DNA from: Alteromonas stellipolaris
Lineage (GTDB): Bacteria; Pseudomonadota; Gammaproteobacteria; Enterobacterales; Alteromonadaceae
Length of the DNA stretch: 64,000 nt
Reading direction: 5' to 3'
Assembly: GCF_001562115.1 (NCBI RefSeq)
Contig: NZ_CP013926.1
Coordinates: forward strand, 682,001 to 746,000
Shown here in pieces: positions 9,945-19,616 of the stretch. Below the pieces are notes generated by a model. It worked only from the letters and a program-made list of their open reading frames with translations. It had not been told where the DNA came from and did not search any database. Within the stretch, counting starts at the first letter, position 1. Each line of letters begins with the position of its first letter. Made by a program: the position numbers and the translations under genes.

Positions 9945-10730
9945 TCAATCTATAGATAGTGGGGCGGGGGAGTAATGGGCATAAGCAGTAAACGGGATAG
10001 GCGTTTGAAAGGTTAACCAGTCTTCCGAGGCAGGATGCGCAAAGCTCAAGCTTTCTGCATGCAACTGCAAACGTTCGGCCATACTCAGCGCTTCAGCATG
10101 AGCATACAACCTATCACCTAAGATAGGGTGACCTAACTCAAGCATGTGAACACGTAATTGGTGGGAGCGCCCAGTAACGGGGTACAAGGCCACTAACGTT
10201 TCGCTTAGCTCACTCGTAGTGCTAGTGCTGGGGCTAGTATAAGAGCTAGCGCTAGCGGCTGAATTAACGGGTTGAGGTGATACTTTTGGTATAACGTCTA
10301 CCACTTCATAATGGGTGAGAGCTTTTTTGCCTCGCGCATAATCCACCATTTGCTTAGGGCGATTAGGCCAATCACAAATTAGGGGTAAATTTACTTCTCC
10401 CTCACTGTTTTTCACGTTACCGAAAACCCGAGCGAAATAACGTTTCTTGGTTTGACGTAATTCAAATTGCTTTGAAATATGTCGATGGCTTTCTTTGTTA
10501 AGCGCCATCACCATAATACCCGACGTTGCCATATCGAGCCTATGGACTACCGTCGCCGTAGGAAACACAGTATTAACTCTGCTAATGAGCGAGTCTTTAT
10601 GTTCTTCTGCTTTACCTGGCACACTTAACAGGCCGCTGGGCTTATTCGCTACCAAGATGTCATCATCTTGGTAGAGAATGGTTAAATAGGGCTGTACGGG
10701 CGGGTTATAAACAAACGCTGGATTAGCCAT
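9945..10730 (-). CDS. rluA: RluA-family rRNA/tRNA pseudouridine synthase
   Basis: Isomerises uridine to pseudouridine; E. coli RluA acts on 23S rRNA U746 and tRNA U32. The catalytic aspartate lies in VVHRLDMATSGIMVMA, and the C-terminal RSHQLRVHMLELGHPILGDRLY block is the RluA signature. The gene follows rapA with a one-base overlap, the same order as rapA-rluA in E. coli, which supports the orthology call. Odd feature: a Ser/Thr/Ala-rich stretch (about residues 148-178) is inserted between conserved blocks, making the protein about 40 residues longer than E. coli RluA. An S4 domain is absent, as in RluA itself. Confidence 0.9.
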   Translation of the reverse strand: MANPAFVYNPPVQPYLTILYQDDDILVANKPSGLLSVPGKAEEHKDSLISRVNTVFPTATVVHRLDMATSGIMVMALNKESHRHISKQFELRQTKKRYFARVFGNVKNSEGEVNLPLICDWPNRPKQMVDYARGKKALTHYEVVDVIPKVSPQPVNSAASASSYTSPSTSTTSELSETLVALYPVTGRSHQLRVHMLELGHPILGDRLYAHAEALSMAERLQLHAESLSFAHPASEDWLTFQTPIPFTAYAHYSPAPLSID

Positions 10731-13558
10731 TAAGGGTTATTCACCACTAAACGAAGGGCATCAAATTGCACATCAGCGCCTTGTATTACTTTGTCCAATG
10801 CGTTCATTTGATTTTCAATAAACTCGATTTCACTGTCACGTACTGACGGGTTACGCTTCTGCAAATCGACTAAACGCTGGATTTCACTGTTTAGGGTTTT
10901 ATGCATGTCTTGCAGTGCATCGTGTAGCTTTTGATTCGCTTGTTGATGCGCCAGTTTACGGCTGTTTTCAATTGCTAAGGTAAGCGGCTGTTGAAGCGCT
11001 TTTATTAACTGATGCGAAATTTTGCGGTTTACTTTACGCTTTATCTCGAAGGTTAAATCTACTTGGTTACCTTGTGCATCTAAACAAATACGCAGTGGCG
11101 TTTGAGGTAAGAAGCGGCCAAGCTGGAGGGCTTTTGGGGCGTTGGCATCTAGCACAAACAAAGCCTCTAACCAGTAAGCGCCTTTGGGCAAGTCAGGGTC
11201 AGCAATAAAGCCAATGCTGCTTTTACCATGCACATCACTAAGCACTAAATCGATAGCGGTATGCACAAGAGGGTGATCCCAACTTAAAAACTGTACATTT
11301 TCTAGGGTTGTAGCAACTCGGCGCTTATAGGTTACGGTCATGCCTTCAGGGTCAAGCCCCGGTAATTGGCTAACCATAGATTCTGTTGGCATAAGAATGA
11401 AGCAATCGCTGCCTTTTTCTTCTTGCTGAACACCAATAGCATCAAACAAACGACCCATAAAACGGGACAAATCTTGCGAGTTATCAAGCAATATGATGTC
11501 TTCAAGCAACTGCTCAACGCGGCCTTCACCAGAGGCATTAAGTTCTAATAAACGGTCACGGCCGGCTTCCAACTGTGCCACTAACTGACTATTTAACGTG
11601 GTACTTAAGTTGATAAGTTCATCACGAGTATGGAGATCGTGAGGATGCAAACACGCTCCAATCAACAAGGTTTTTACGTCGTCAAACACACCTGAGCCGG
11701 TAGGGCAGGTTTTCTCGAACGCATTAAGCCCTTCATGATACCAATCCACCAACACATGCTGAGCGGTGTTTTTCAAATAAGGCACGTGAATTTCAACGGT
11801 TTGAGTTTGACCGATACGATCTAAGCGACCAATTCGTTGTTCAAGTAAGTCGGGAGTGACGGGTAAATCGAATAACACCAAGTGATGAGCAAATTGGAAG
11901 TTACGCCCTTCACTGCCAATTTCGCTACACAGCAATATTTGCGCGCCATCTTCTTCATCAGAAAAATAATGGGCGGCTTTGTCTCGTTCTACAATGGTCA
12001 TGCCTTCGTGGAATACGCTATGACGTACACCGGTTTGAGTGCGAATGACTTCACCAAGTTCTTGTGCGGTGCGCGCACTGGCACAAATCAGTAATATCTT
12101 TTCTGGTTTTACCGATTGCATAAAATCAAGTAACCAGCCTACCCGAGGATCTTCATCCATCCAGCTATTCACCACGCTTGGCATACGCTCAGGGTATAAC
12201 GCATGGGTTAAATCACCACCGGTTACCGCACTTTCATATACCACTGGCAGTTCAAGTTGGTAGCCAAGCAATACGCGGTCAGGAAAGCCTTCAATATTGG
12301 CTCTGCGGTTTCTAAACAGCATTCTGCCAGTACCGTGGCAATCAATAAGCTGATGTACTAGTTCTCGGCGTGCTTCAGGTTGTGCTAAATCACCTGCATT
12401 TTCCATCACATCCGGGGCGAAGTCGGTTAGCTTAGTGCGCTGCTTTTCGTCCGGTGTGGTGTCTGAAAGTAACGGGGCTACAGCGTCAGCAAGCTGACTG
12501 TAACGCGACTCTTCTGTTAAAAACGCTTCGTAACTATGGAAGCGGGCAGGGTCGAGTAATCGCAAGCGGGCAAAGTGGCTTTCATGGCCAAGTTGATCTG
12601 GTGTTGCGGTTAATAGCAATACACCTGGCGTTTCATTAGCCAACGCTTCCACCAAAGTGTATTCAGCAGAAGGGGCATCGGCAGACCACGCAAGGTGATG
12701 GGCCTCATCAACCACCATTAAATCCCACGATGCCGCTTGAATTTGTTGTTGACGTTTTTCGCTCTGACTTAAAAAGTCTATGCTACATAGCACTAACTGG
12801 TCGTTATCAAATGGGTTGGTTTCCCCATCATCATCTAAAGCTTCGCATCGGCTTTCATCAAAAATAGCGAAAGGTAGATTAATTCTGCGCAGCATTTCAA
12901 CTAACCACTGATGTACCAATGAATCAGGCACTAAAATTAATACTCGCTGAGCGCGCCCCGTGCGCAGTTGCTGATGAATAATAAGCGCGGCTTCAATGGT
13001 TTTACCTAAGCCAACTTCATCGGCAAGTAAAACACGTGGTGCGTGGCGTCCACCCACTTCAGAGGCAATATGTAGCTGGTGGGGAATGAGCGAGATACGT
13101 GCACCCGCTAAGCCCAAGGTGCTTGAGCGTAAATAATCGTATTGGTGGTTCAGGGCATTAAGACGTAAGTCGAACCACTTAGGGTGGTCAAGTTGCTCGC
13201 TGAACAAGCGCTTTTCAGGTTGGTTTAATCGAATATGGTGATCAAGCAAGGTTTCAGATAGGCGAACCTGTGCTTTGGTGTCTTCGCGGATACCGAAATA
13301 AATGCAAACGCCCTGACTTTCTTCAATTTCAGAAATCGTCATTTGCCAGCCGTCTTGGCTCTTTATTGTTTCGCCAATATCAAAGACTAAACGGGTAAGT
13401 GGTGCATCTTGTTTTGTATACATTCGTGCTTCACCCGTGGCAGGGAAAAACACCTCAACTGAGCGAAAATCAACACTAATAACAGCGCCTAAACCTAATT
13501 CGGTTTCAGTATTACTTAACCAACGCTGACCAATGGAAAACGGATTTCCTGAACTCAT
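10730..13558 (-). CDS. rapA: RNA polymerase-associated SNF2 ATPase RapA
   Basis: Swi2/Snf2-type ATPase that binds core RNA polymerase and recycles it after transcription. The 942-residue protein has Tudor-like N-terminal domains (FSIGQRWLSNTETELGLG), Walker A LADEVGLGKTIEAAL, the DEAH box VVDEAHHLAW, motif III LLTATPDQLG, and a helicase C-terminal part with RIGRLDRIGQTQTVEIHVPY. A long C-terminal region matches RapA rather than other SNF2 proteins. ATG start at 13558. Forms an operon with rluA. Confidence 0.96.
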   Translation of the reverse strand: MSSGNPFSIGQRWLSNTETELGLGAVISVDFRSVEVFFPATGEARMYTKQDAPLTRLVFDIGETIKSQDGWQMTISEIEESQGVCIYFGIREDTKAQVRLSETLLDHHIRLNQPEKRLFSEQLDHPKWFDLRLNALNHQYDYLRSSTLGLAGARISLIPHQLHIASEVGGRHAPRVLLADEVGLGKTIEAALIIHQQLRTGRAQRVLILVPDSLVHQWLVEMLRRINLPFAIFDESRCEALDDDGETNPFDNDQLVLCSIDFLSQSEKRQQQIQAASWDLMVVDEAHHLAWSADAPSAEYTLVEALANETPGVLLLTATPDQLGHESHFARLRLLDPARFHSYEAFLTEESRYSQLADAVAPLLSDTTPDEKQRTKLTDFAPDVMENAGDLAQPEARRELVHQLIDCHGTGRMLFRNRRANIEGFPDRVLLGYQLELPVVYESAVTGGDLTHALYPERMPSVVNSWMDEDPRVGWLLDFMQSVKPEKILLICASARTAQELGEVIRTQTGVRHSVFHEGMTIVERDKAAHYFSDEEDGAQILLCSEIGSEGRNFQFAHHLVLFDLPVTPDLLEQRIGRLDRIGQTQTVEIHVPYLKNTAQHVLVDWYHEGLNAFEKTCPTGSGVFDDVKTLLIGACLHPHDLHTRDELINLSTTLNSQLVAQLEAGRDRLLELNASGEGRVEQLLEDIILLDNSQDLSRFMGRLFDAIGVQQEEKGSDCFILMPTESMVSQLPGLDPEGMTVTYKRRVATTLENVQFLSWDHPLVHTAIDLVLSDVHGKSSIGFIADPDLPKGAYWLEALFVLDANAPKALQLGRFLPQTPLRICLDAQGNQVDLTFEIKRKVNRKISHQLIKALQQPLTLAIENSRKLAHQQANQKLHDALQDMHKTLNSEIQRLVDLQKRNPSVRDSEIEFIENQMNALDKVIQGADVQFDALRLVVNNP

Positions 13559-13929
13559 AAATCACCAACCTTTTTTGCGGGGGCGGTATTGTACGCATTG
13601 TGTATTAATAAGTCATTAATACTAGCCCATTTGTGCGTTTTAATCTTGGGTAGGAAAATGTGGTTGGAGGAGGAAGGCAGAAACAGAAGAAAAAAATTTA
13701 TCAGAAAAACAGTGCTAATAATGAAAATCTGGATTATGGTGGATTTAGCGCTTGTGATTGTTTGTTGGGCAAGCGTGTGAAGTGGCGGTGTTTAGGTAAC
13801 TGCCACTTTTCGGTCGACGCGACAAGGAGTGGAAGTCCTGTTCGAGCGACAACTTCTTCTCCTTCAGCGGAACTGTTCCTAGCACGCTAATTTGTTGTGT
13901 GTGCCTGGCCTTATTTACCGGAGTAAAGG
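13559..13929. other. Intergenic region between rapA and the PhoH gene
   Basis: A 371-nt divergent gap that must hold both promoters. A hairpin AAGTGGC (13780-13786)/GCCACTT (13802-13808) runs straight into TTTT, the form of an intrinsic terminator on the plus strand about 120 nt before the PhoH start. It may be a leader attenuator or the end of a small transcript. A 19-codon frame from ATG 13720 to TGA 13780 ends exactly where the hairpin begins. No longer gene is convincing here. Confidence 0.35.
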
Positions 13930-15327
13930 ATGCCAAGAAAAAATTCCACTGATACAAAAATATACGTCCTCGATACCAATATTCTGCTGCACGAACCTCA
14001 CGCATTTCTCTCCTTTAAAGAACACGATGTCGTTGTACCAATGACAGTGCTTGAAGAACTAGATTACATCAAAGACAGTAAGAAAGACGTTGCCCGAGAT
14101 GCGCGAGTATCTATTCGTGCAATGGAAGACTTATTGCACGATGCGTCACCTGACAATATGGTGGCCGGTGTATCTATGGTGGGAATGGGCGCAGGTGAAA
14201 CAGCACCCACAGGTTCGTTGTCTATTTATACTGATTTGGGCATGGCACAATCGCAGCAAGTGTTCACCAGTAATGAGAACGACAACCGCATCATTAATGT
14301 GGCCCTGCATTTGCAAAAAGCGAATGCACCGCAACAAGTGGTGTTGGTCACCAAAGATCTCAACATGCGCCTTAAAGCTAAAGGGGCAGGTCTGGCTCAT
14401 GTAGAGGATTACCGCACCGACCAACTTATCAGTGATATTAAATACTTATCTCGGGGCTTCCATCGGTTTGAAGGCAATTTCTGGGACAAGGTTAAAAGCG
14501 TAGACAGTCGTACTGAAGGTCGCGATACCATTCACACCATTCCCAAAGCCATGCTGCCAGAAGCTTACATCAATGAGTTTCTACTTGATGAAAGCAACGA
14601 TTTTGCTGGACTCGTTGAGGCGATTAACGGCGACTCTCTTGAAGTGCTCGATTTAGGCTATGAGCGCTTAATGGGCCGCCATGCATGGGGAATTACACCA
14701 AAAAACATTGGCCAAGCTATGGCGCTTCATGCGTTGCTTGACCCACACATCGACTTGGTGATCCTTACTGGCCCTGCTGGGAGTGGTAAAACCCTATTGG
14801 CCTTAGCCGCCGCCCTTGAAATGGTGGTAGAGCGTAACATGTACGATAAGATAATCGTGACACGTAGCACGCCAGAAATAGCCGAATCGATAGGCTTCTT
14901 GCCGGGCACGGAAGAAGAGAAAATGCTGCCGTGGCTGGCGGCCATTACAGACTCGTTAGAGGTGCTACATAAGCACGACGAAAATGTGAAAGGCTCTATG
15001 AATTACATCATGGAGAAAGCCAATATCCAGTATAAGTCGGTTAACTTTATGCGCGGGCGAAGCATTCAAAATTCTATTGTTATTTTGGATGAATCTCAGA
15101 ACTTAACTGCGTCACAGCTTAAAACCATTATCACCCGATGCGGTGAAGGTACCAAAATTATTGTGGGCGGAAACTTGGCCCAAATCGACAGTAATTACTT
15201 AAGTGCCGTAACTTCAGGGCTTACTTACCTGGTAGAGAAGTTCAAAGACTTCTCCGGCAGTGCAACACTGAACCTAGATGGGGTAGTGCGAAGCCGTTTA
15301 GCCAGCTTTGCAGAAGAGAATCTTTAG
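13930..15327 (+). CDS. PIN-PhoH family ATPase/ribonuclease
   Basis: Two-domain cytoplasmic protein of 465 residues: an N-terminal PIN nuclease domain (YVLDTNILLHEP with the first acidic residue, ELDYIKDSKKDVARDAR, DNRIIN, VTKDLNMRLKA) and a C-terminal PhoH ATPase domain with Walker A LTGPAGSGKTLLAL and Walker B IVILDESQNL. This is the YlaK-type architecture, linked in other species to RNA metabolism. ATG start preceded by GGAGTAAAGG. Last housekeeping gene before the galactan locus; a strong hairpin follows its stop. Confidence 0.92.
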   Translation: MPRKNSTDTKIYVLDTNILLHEPHAFLSFKEHDVVVPMTVLEELDYIKDSKKDVARDARVSIRAMEDLLHDASPDNMVAGVSMVGMGAGETAPTGSLSIYTDLGMAQSQQVFTSNENDNRIINVALHLQKANAPQQVVLVTKDLNMRLKAKGAGLAHVEDYRTDQLISDIKYLSRGFHRFEGNFWDKVKSVDSRTEGRDTIHTIPKAMLPEAYINEFLLDESNDFAGLVEAINGDSLEVLDLGYERLMGRHAWGITPKNIGQAMALHALLDPHIDLVILTGPAGSGKTLLALAAALEMVVERNMYDKIIVTRSTPEIAESIGFLPGTEEEKMLPWLAAITDSLEVLHKHDENVKGSMNYIMEKANIQYKSVNFMRGRSIQNSIVILDESQNLTASQLKTIITRCGEGTKIIVGGNLAQIDSNYLSAVTSGLTYLVEKFKDFSGSATLNLDGVVRSRLASFAEENL

Positions 15328-15349
15328 TGTTGTAGCTTGCTAATAATGG

Positions 15350-15380
15350 TTTGCCTTGGGGGAATTTCCCCCAAGGCAAA
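15350..15380. terminator. 13-bp hairpin separating the PhoH gene from the PUL
   Basis: TTTGCCTTGGGGG (15350-15362) pairs perfectly with CCCCCAAGGCAAA (15368-15380) over a 5-nt loop. It sits between convergent genes and can work in either direction, though no long U-tract follows on either strand. Confidence 0.7.
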
Positions 15381-15450
15381 ATTATTGATAAGCGTAGAAT
15401 AATCCTTATTTTTGCGTTGTATTAAGTAGCGCGACACCATTTCTATTTTC

Positions 15451-18198
15451 TTAGAACTTACCTCTCACACCCACATTGTAGCGGGGGCCATACGTTTCAT
15501 AGTCGATAAGCTGATTGCTGAAGCGACCATGTCTACGGGTACTTTCATCGGTTACGTTAATACCATCTAGGTACACAGATACATGGTCATTAATATCGTA
15601 ACTTGCTGAGATATCAAGTTGGCTGTACGCCTCGGTAAAGGTAGGCTCTAAACCACCAGAAAGTAAAAACTCATCTCGCCAGTTATACGCTGCTCTAACT
15701 TGGTAATAGTCCTTTTCATAAAACAATACGAAGTTAGCTGAATCGCTTAAGCCGGTTAGTGCAAAGTTGTTTTCCAAAGAATAAACATCATATTCGTCTG
15801 CACTATTTACCATGGTGTAGTTAACCACGGTGCCAAAACCTGTTTCACCAAACAGATGCTGTACGTTGAACTCCCAACCATAGACACGCGTGGCATCAAG
15901 ATTTAACGGCGTAGAAATTTCCCATGCGATAGCAGGATCGCCAGGTTGGGAAACACAGGCGGCTACTGGGTCAGTAACAGTGCCATCTGGGCAGTTCGCT
16001 CTCGCGCTTACACTTGGGTCAGTTAGTGGGCCATTAGGGCCTTCTATTTCGCTCTCTATCTGGCCAGTAGAAATAAAGTTATCAACTTGCTTACGGAAGT
16101 GGCCAACGGAAACATAGCTACCATCGTCGTAGTAGTACTCTAGCGATAAGTCCACGTTTTGAGACTCGAAAGGAAGTAGATTAGGGTTGCCTTGAGACGC
16201 ACGAAATGGCCCACCTGCACGGTGTAAGTCTAAACTTGTGGCTGGGAACATAGCGCCAATACTACTTCTTGCGATAGTTTTACTGTAAGAAAACCTAGCG
16301 ACTAAATCGTCAGTAATTTCCATACTAATATCTAAGTTGGGCAAGAATTGTTCGTAGTCTCCTTCCAGCGTTTCGGTTAGCTCCTCGGCAGCCAATACTT
16401 TTGCCAGTTGTATTGGCGTAATCCAATTAAAGCCTACCACTGGGCGTTGCACTGAGTAAGACTCAACGTCAGTTTCTTCGTATCTCACACCAAAGCTAGC
16501 GTTGATCGGCATGTTGTTAAAATCGGTGACAAAATCAAAGGAGAGAAATACCGCAGTCGTTTCTTCCGAAATACCATTGCGACGAACATCGGCTTCATTA
16601 TAAAGGGATTGTTCCCTTACGAGATCAAGAAAGTCATTGGCACTATAAATAGGAAGAAATTCAAAGCCTACGCCACCAGGACGAAACTCATAGTCGAGTT
16701 CACTAATGTCCAACGTGCCATTGCCTAGCGCAAAATTATCACTATAAATATTGTTACTATCTACATCATATTTGGTATGAGCAAAACCGAAATTAATGGC
16801 ATCTAATGCCCCTGTTTCCATATTTAGCCATTTACCGAATAACTGTATTTGCTGAATATTATTTTCAATCTCGTAACCACGTTCCTGATATAGATCTGCC
16901 TCTATATTTTCAGGCGCATAGGCGCCACCAGGTACCCCAGTATCATCATAATATGCAATAGGAGTATCGCCGCTGAAGTCAGCACTGATATGGACAGGTG
17001 CCAGGTCGCCAAATGGATTTTTTAAGTTAGCGATCCGTTCAGCAGGTAGACCGCCGGGATTTGAATGTGATGTTGAATCATGCAAATCTAATTCGAAGCT
17101 CAGTGCGTCGGTAGCCCGCCACTCAAAATTAACGCCATAGGAGTCATTTTCAGTTTCAAAATTGTATTCCCATGCCCAGAAATTAAGCTCGTCATTCATG
17201 CGGCTAGGATTGATAATGGTGCCGTTTTCGTCAGCTGCACCTTCTTGTACGTTATCAAACCAAAAACTCATACGGTTCATTTTACCGTTTTCATCTAAGC
17301 GAGATATAACATAATCTAATGTGGTGGTGAGTGAATCTGTTGGTCTGAATTGAAGCACTACCTGTCCATTTATTCGGTCACGACTGTAGTTAGACTCTTC
17401 TAAATCAACGGTGGGTGTGCGCCATGTTGCCAGGGTAGGGTTTTTTGAAATATCGATAGCACTGGTATCTGGGTTAGCTTGGCCTGGGTAGCCACGACTC
17501 CACCCTTGAGTTCCAATACGATCCACATGGCTATCTCGTTCAGCATAGGAAAACGACGCCAGTACCCCAAACCTTTTATCATCGAATGTTTTACTTACCA
17601 TGCCAGAGAACTCAGGCGTAACACTATCTCCATCGGTTACGCTGGTGTCCATTACTGCTTTTGCACTCCACGCAGCCATGAATTCATCCATCTCAAAAGG
17701 ACGAGCGGTATTAATGTTTATAGTAGCGCCTAAGCCGCCGGAACTGACATCGGCTTTACCTGTTTTGTGTACTTCCACACCAGAAACACTTTCGGCCGCA
17801 ATCTCCCGGAAGTTAAAACTCCGTGATATGCCGCTTGTCAGCAGAGAGGATGAATTAGGCATCTGACGGTTATTTAAAGTGACTAAATTAAAGCTAGGTC
17901 CGAAACCTCGAACTGTAACCTGATTACCTTCATTGTTGGTTCGGTCAATAGATACACCGGTGATACGTTGCAATGATTCTGCAAGGTTGGTGTCTGGAAA
18001 TTTTCCAATGTCTTCAGCAGAAATGGCTTCTACAACACCAGATGATTCTCGCTTGATATCCATCGCTGAGGTGAGTGAGCCTCGAATACCTTTCACTTCA
18101 ATAACTTCGACAGACTTATCTTCTTGAGCCATCAAACCATTACTTAGCAGGGCACAGGCTACTGCAGCCGAGACCGCATTAAACTTTTTCGTTTGCAT
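15451..18198 (-). CDS. TonB-dependent receptor, oligosaccharide type
   Basis: Outer-membrane active transporter, probably for galactan oligosaccharides. From ATG at 18198 the protein has 915 residues; an in-frame GTG at 18213 is less likely because the GGGAA ribosome site fits the ATG. Signal peptide ends near LMAQEDK; a TonB-box-like VEVIEVKGIRG follows, then the plug (AEDIGKFPDTNLAESLQRITGVSIDR) and a large beta-barrel ending in GVRGKF with a terminal phenylalanine. It belongs to the TonB receptor group of Alteromonas and Xanthomonas carbohydrate loci. A near-perfect copy of the PUL operator lies about 70 bp upstream. It seems to be a single-gene unit. Confidence 0.93.
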   Translation of the reverse strand: MQTKKFNAVSAAVACALLSNGLMAQEDKSVEVIEVKGIRGSLTSAMDIKRESSGVVEAISAEDIGKFPDTNLAESLQRITGVSIDRTNNEGNQVTVRGFGPSFNLVTLNNRQMPNSSSLLTSGISRSFNFREIAAESVSGVEVHKTGKADVSSGGLGATININTARPFEMDEFMAAWSAKAVMDTSVTDGDSVTPEFSGMVSKTFDDKRFGVLASFSYAERDSHVDRIGTQGWSRGYPGQANPDTSAIDISKNPTLATWRTPTVDLEESNYSRDRINGQVVLQFRPTDSLTTTLDYVISRLDENGKMNRMSFWFDNVQEGAADENGTIINPSRMNDELNFWAWEYNFETENDSYGVNFEWRATDALSFELDLHDSTSHSNPGGLPAERIANLKNPFGDLAPVHISADFSGDTPIAYYDDTGVPGGAYAPENIEADLYQERGYEIENNIQQIQLFGKWLNMETGALDAINFGFAHTKYDVDSNNIYSDNFALGNGTLDISELDYEFRPGGVGFEFLPIYSANDFLDLVREQSLYNEADVRRNGISEETTAVFLSFDFVTDFNNMPINASFGVRYEETDVESYSVQRPVVGFNWITPIQLAKVLAAEELTETLEGDYEQFLPNLDISMEITDDLVARFSYSKTIARSSIGAMFPATSLDLHRAGGPFRASQGNPNLLPFESQNVDLSLEYYYDDGSYVSVGHFRKQVDNFISTGQIESEIEGPNGPLTDPSVSARANCPDGTVTDPVAACVSQPGDPAIAWEISTPLNLDATRVYGWEFNVQHLFGETGFGTVVNYTMVNSADEYDVYSLENNFALTGLSDSANFVLFYEKDYYQVRAAYNWRDEFLLSGGLEPTFTEAYSQLDISASYDINDHVSVYLDGINVTDESTRRHGRFSNQLIDYETYGPRYNVGVRGKF

Positions 18199-18691
18199 AA
18201 ATATTCCCGTCACTATCGTGTAAAAGCTTTGTTAATAAGATTCATTATTAATGTTCTAATGTTAATTGTCAACAATATGATCTGGCGGTTATGTGAAGAG
18301 AATCTATGAAGTCCCTTTTTTAAAAAGCACAGCAGAGTAGATTTGGGCGAAACGAGTACTTATTGTTTGAGGTTAGCGACTGCAGATGTGGTAGATAGCA
18401 AGGCTGGATGTATTGTAAAGGTTGACGTGTTAGAGCATAGAAATTGGAAAGGTAACTTTTGTGATGAGTTTAAGGCTCTAGTTTTATTTAGTTTTTGTAA
18501 AATACAGAATTGTCTTTGGGCACTGCTGTGGCTTAAGTGGTAATTTGAAAAAGGTTGAAGCGGAGAAATTTGCTGAGGTAAGTAGGAAGGTAAGAAAGGA
18601 AACCATTTTTAATGGCCGCTAAATGATTTGGCGGCCATTATTGTAGTGCTGGGATTAATTTAAGGCTAATACCCTAAGAAGCCGAAGACGG
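18199..18691. other. Non-coding region upstream of the TonB receptor
   Basis: Holds the receptor promoter and operator, and near its far end an inverted repeat AATGGCCGC (18611-18619)/GCGGCCATT (18631-18639) just past the stop of the minus-strand gntR gene, probably its 3' hairpin. A plus-strand frame at 18343 lacks a ribosome site and any familiar sequence, so no gene is called. Confidence 0.5.
18265..18276. promoter_or_regulatory. PUL operator, one mismatch (TonB receptor)
   Basis: ATTGTCAACAAT matches the window-wide palindrome ATTGTTAACAAT except at the centre. It is 67 bp upstream of the preferred receptor start, a typical place for a repressor site. Confidence 0.7.
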
Positions 18692-19294
18692 CTATTTGAT
18701 ATTTTTACGGATGGCGACAATAGCGCCTTTGGCGTCACCTTCTCGAAATGCATTTACGATATCTCGGTGTTCATCTACTAATTTGTTAGATGATTTGATG
18801 CGTTGATAATTCATACGCATACGGATAACAATGGGGTACCACAAGTTAAGTAGGCTTTCACCGCCAGCAAGTTCAACAAAGTATTCATGGAACGCGATAT
18901 CAGCTTTAGTCAGTTCAGTGTACTCATCGCGCTCAAAATGCTCTTGCATATTGTCGATAAGCTTATCCATATTAGCCAATTGCTCTGGGGTTAAATTTCC
19001 CGCCAATTGCTTAGCCGCATACTCTTCAATCTTCTTTCGCAAATCAATACTTAGTTTTTGTAGTTCAGAAGGAAGTGGTGTGTTTACAGACGCGCCAACG
19101 TTGTTTTTACTTACCAATAAACCTTCTTTGGTAAGTTTTAATATGACGTCACGAATAGGGCCTCTGGACACATCAAACCGGTCCGCTAGTTGAATCTCAT
19201 TTAGCTTAGTGTTTGGCGCTAGTTCACCGGAAATTATATCTGAACGGATAAGGTCAGCAATTTGATCACGAACAGAGAGAATTTTCGGTTTCAT
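18692..19294 (-). CDS. GntR/FCD-family transcriptional regulator (copy 1)
   Basis: A 200-residue regulator: winged-helix GntR domain at residues 1-72 (QLADRFDVSRGPIRDVILKL recognition helix) followed by an FCD ligand domain (FERDEYTELTKADIAFHEYFVELAGG carries the metal/ligand histidine and aspartate pattern). FCD regulators usually bind sugar acids or other carboxylates, so an AHG-pathway acid is a sensible ligand. A close paralogue is encoded at 40129-40731. ATG start with GGAG 7 nt upstream. Its own promoter carries an imperfect PUL operator, suggesting autoregulation. It lies in the PUL between a TonB receptor and the AHG operon. Confidence 0.92.
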   Translation of the reverse strand: MKPKILSVRDQIADLIRSDIISGELAPNTKLNEIQLADRFDVSRGPIRDVILKLTKEGLLVSKNNVGASVNTPLPSELQKLSIDLRKKIEEYAAKQLAGNLTPEQLANMDKLIDNMQEHFERDEYTELTKADIAFHEYFVELAGGESLLNLWYPIVIRMRMNYQRIKSSNKLVDEHRDIVNAFREGDAKGAIVAIRKNIK

Positions 19295-19330
19295 GGGAAC
19301 TCCAACTTTTATAGCAATAAGATTGGCGAA

Positions 19331-19360
19331 TTGTTAACGTTTTTCTTTAAATTGTCCAGT
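19331..19360 (-). promoter_or_regulatory. gntR copy 1 promoter with operator
   Basis: On the plus strand TTGTTAAC (19331-19338) is followed after 14 nt by TGTCCAGT (19353-19360). Read toward the gene this gives a -35-like TGGACA and a -10-like element inside the operator half. The same pair with the same spacing precedes the second gntR. Confidence 0.55.
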
Positions 19361-19530
19361 AAAAAACCAAGTGAGAGCACAGTACGAATGCTAAATACCA
19401 AGGTGCCATTCACTTCGGGGCAACGCTAAAATGGTAAACCAATAACCGATACTGAATAAGCCGATAGCCGTGCAGAATGGCTACAAGGTTAAAGTGGTTT
19501 ACCAAAACTACGCTGGTGGTACGTAATACC

Positions 19531-19566
19531 AAACAACGACTGCATTGTTCATTGCAGTCGTTGTTT
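19531..19566. terminator. 14-bp hairpin ending the AHG/sulfatase operon
   Basis: Perfect inverted arms AAACAACGACTGCA (19531-19544) and TGCAGTCGTTGTTT (19553-19566) over an 8-nt loop, 51 nt beyond the sulfatase stop. Likely terminator of the minus-strand operon. The rest of 19295-19616 shows no supported gene. Confidence 0.7.
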
Positions 19567-19616
19567 AACCAGCACTTTACGGAGTAAAAGCGCAGCGAAA
19601 ATAACGTAGGCGTCAA

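Noticed and set aside
13589..13890. Two overlapping frames of 63 and 76 aa in the rapA-phoH gap
   Set aside because: They overlap in different frames, show lysine-rich chance composition and cover the likely promoter and leader.
18343..18543. 66-aa plus-strand frame upstream of the TonB receptor
   Set aside because: No ribosome binding site, no recognisable sequence, and it lies in an AT-rich control region.
19410..19616. 68-aa minus-strand frame after the sulfatase
   Set aside because: It spans the terminator hairpin and has no familiar motif or start signal.
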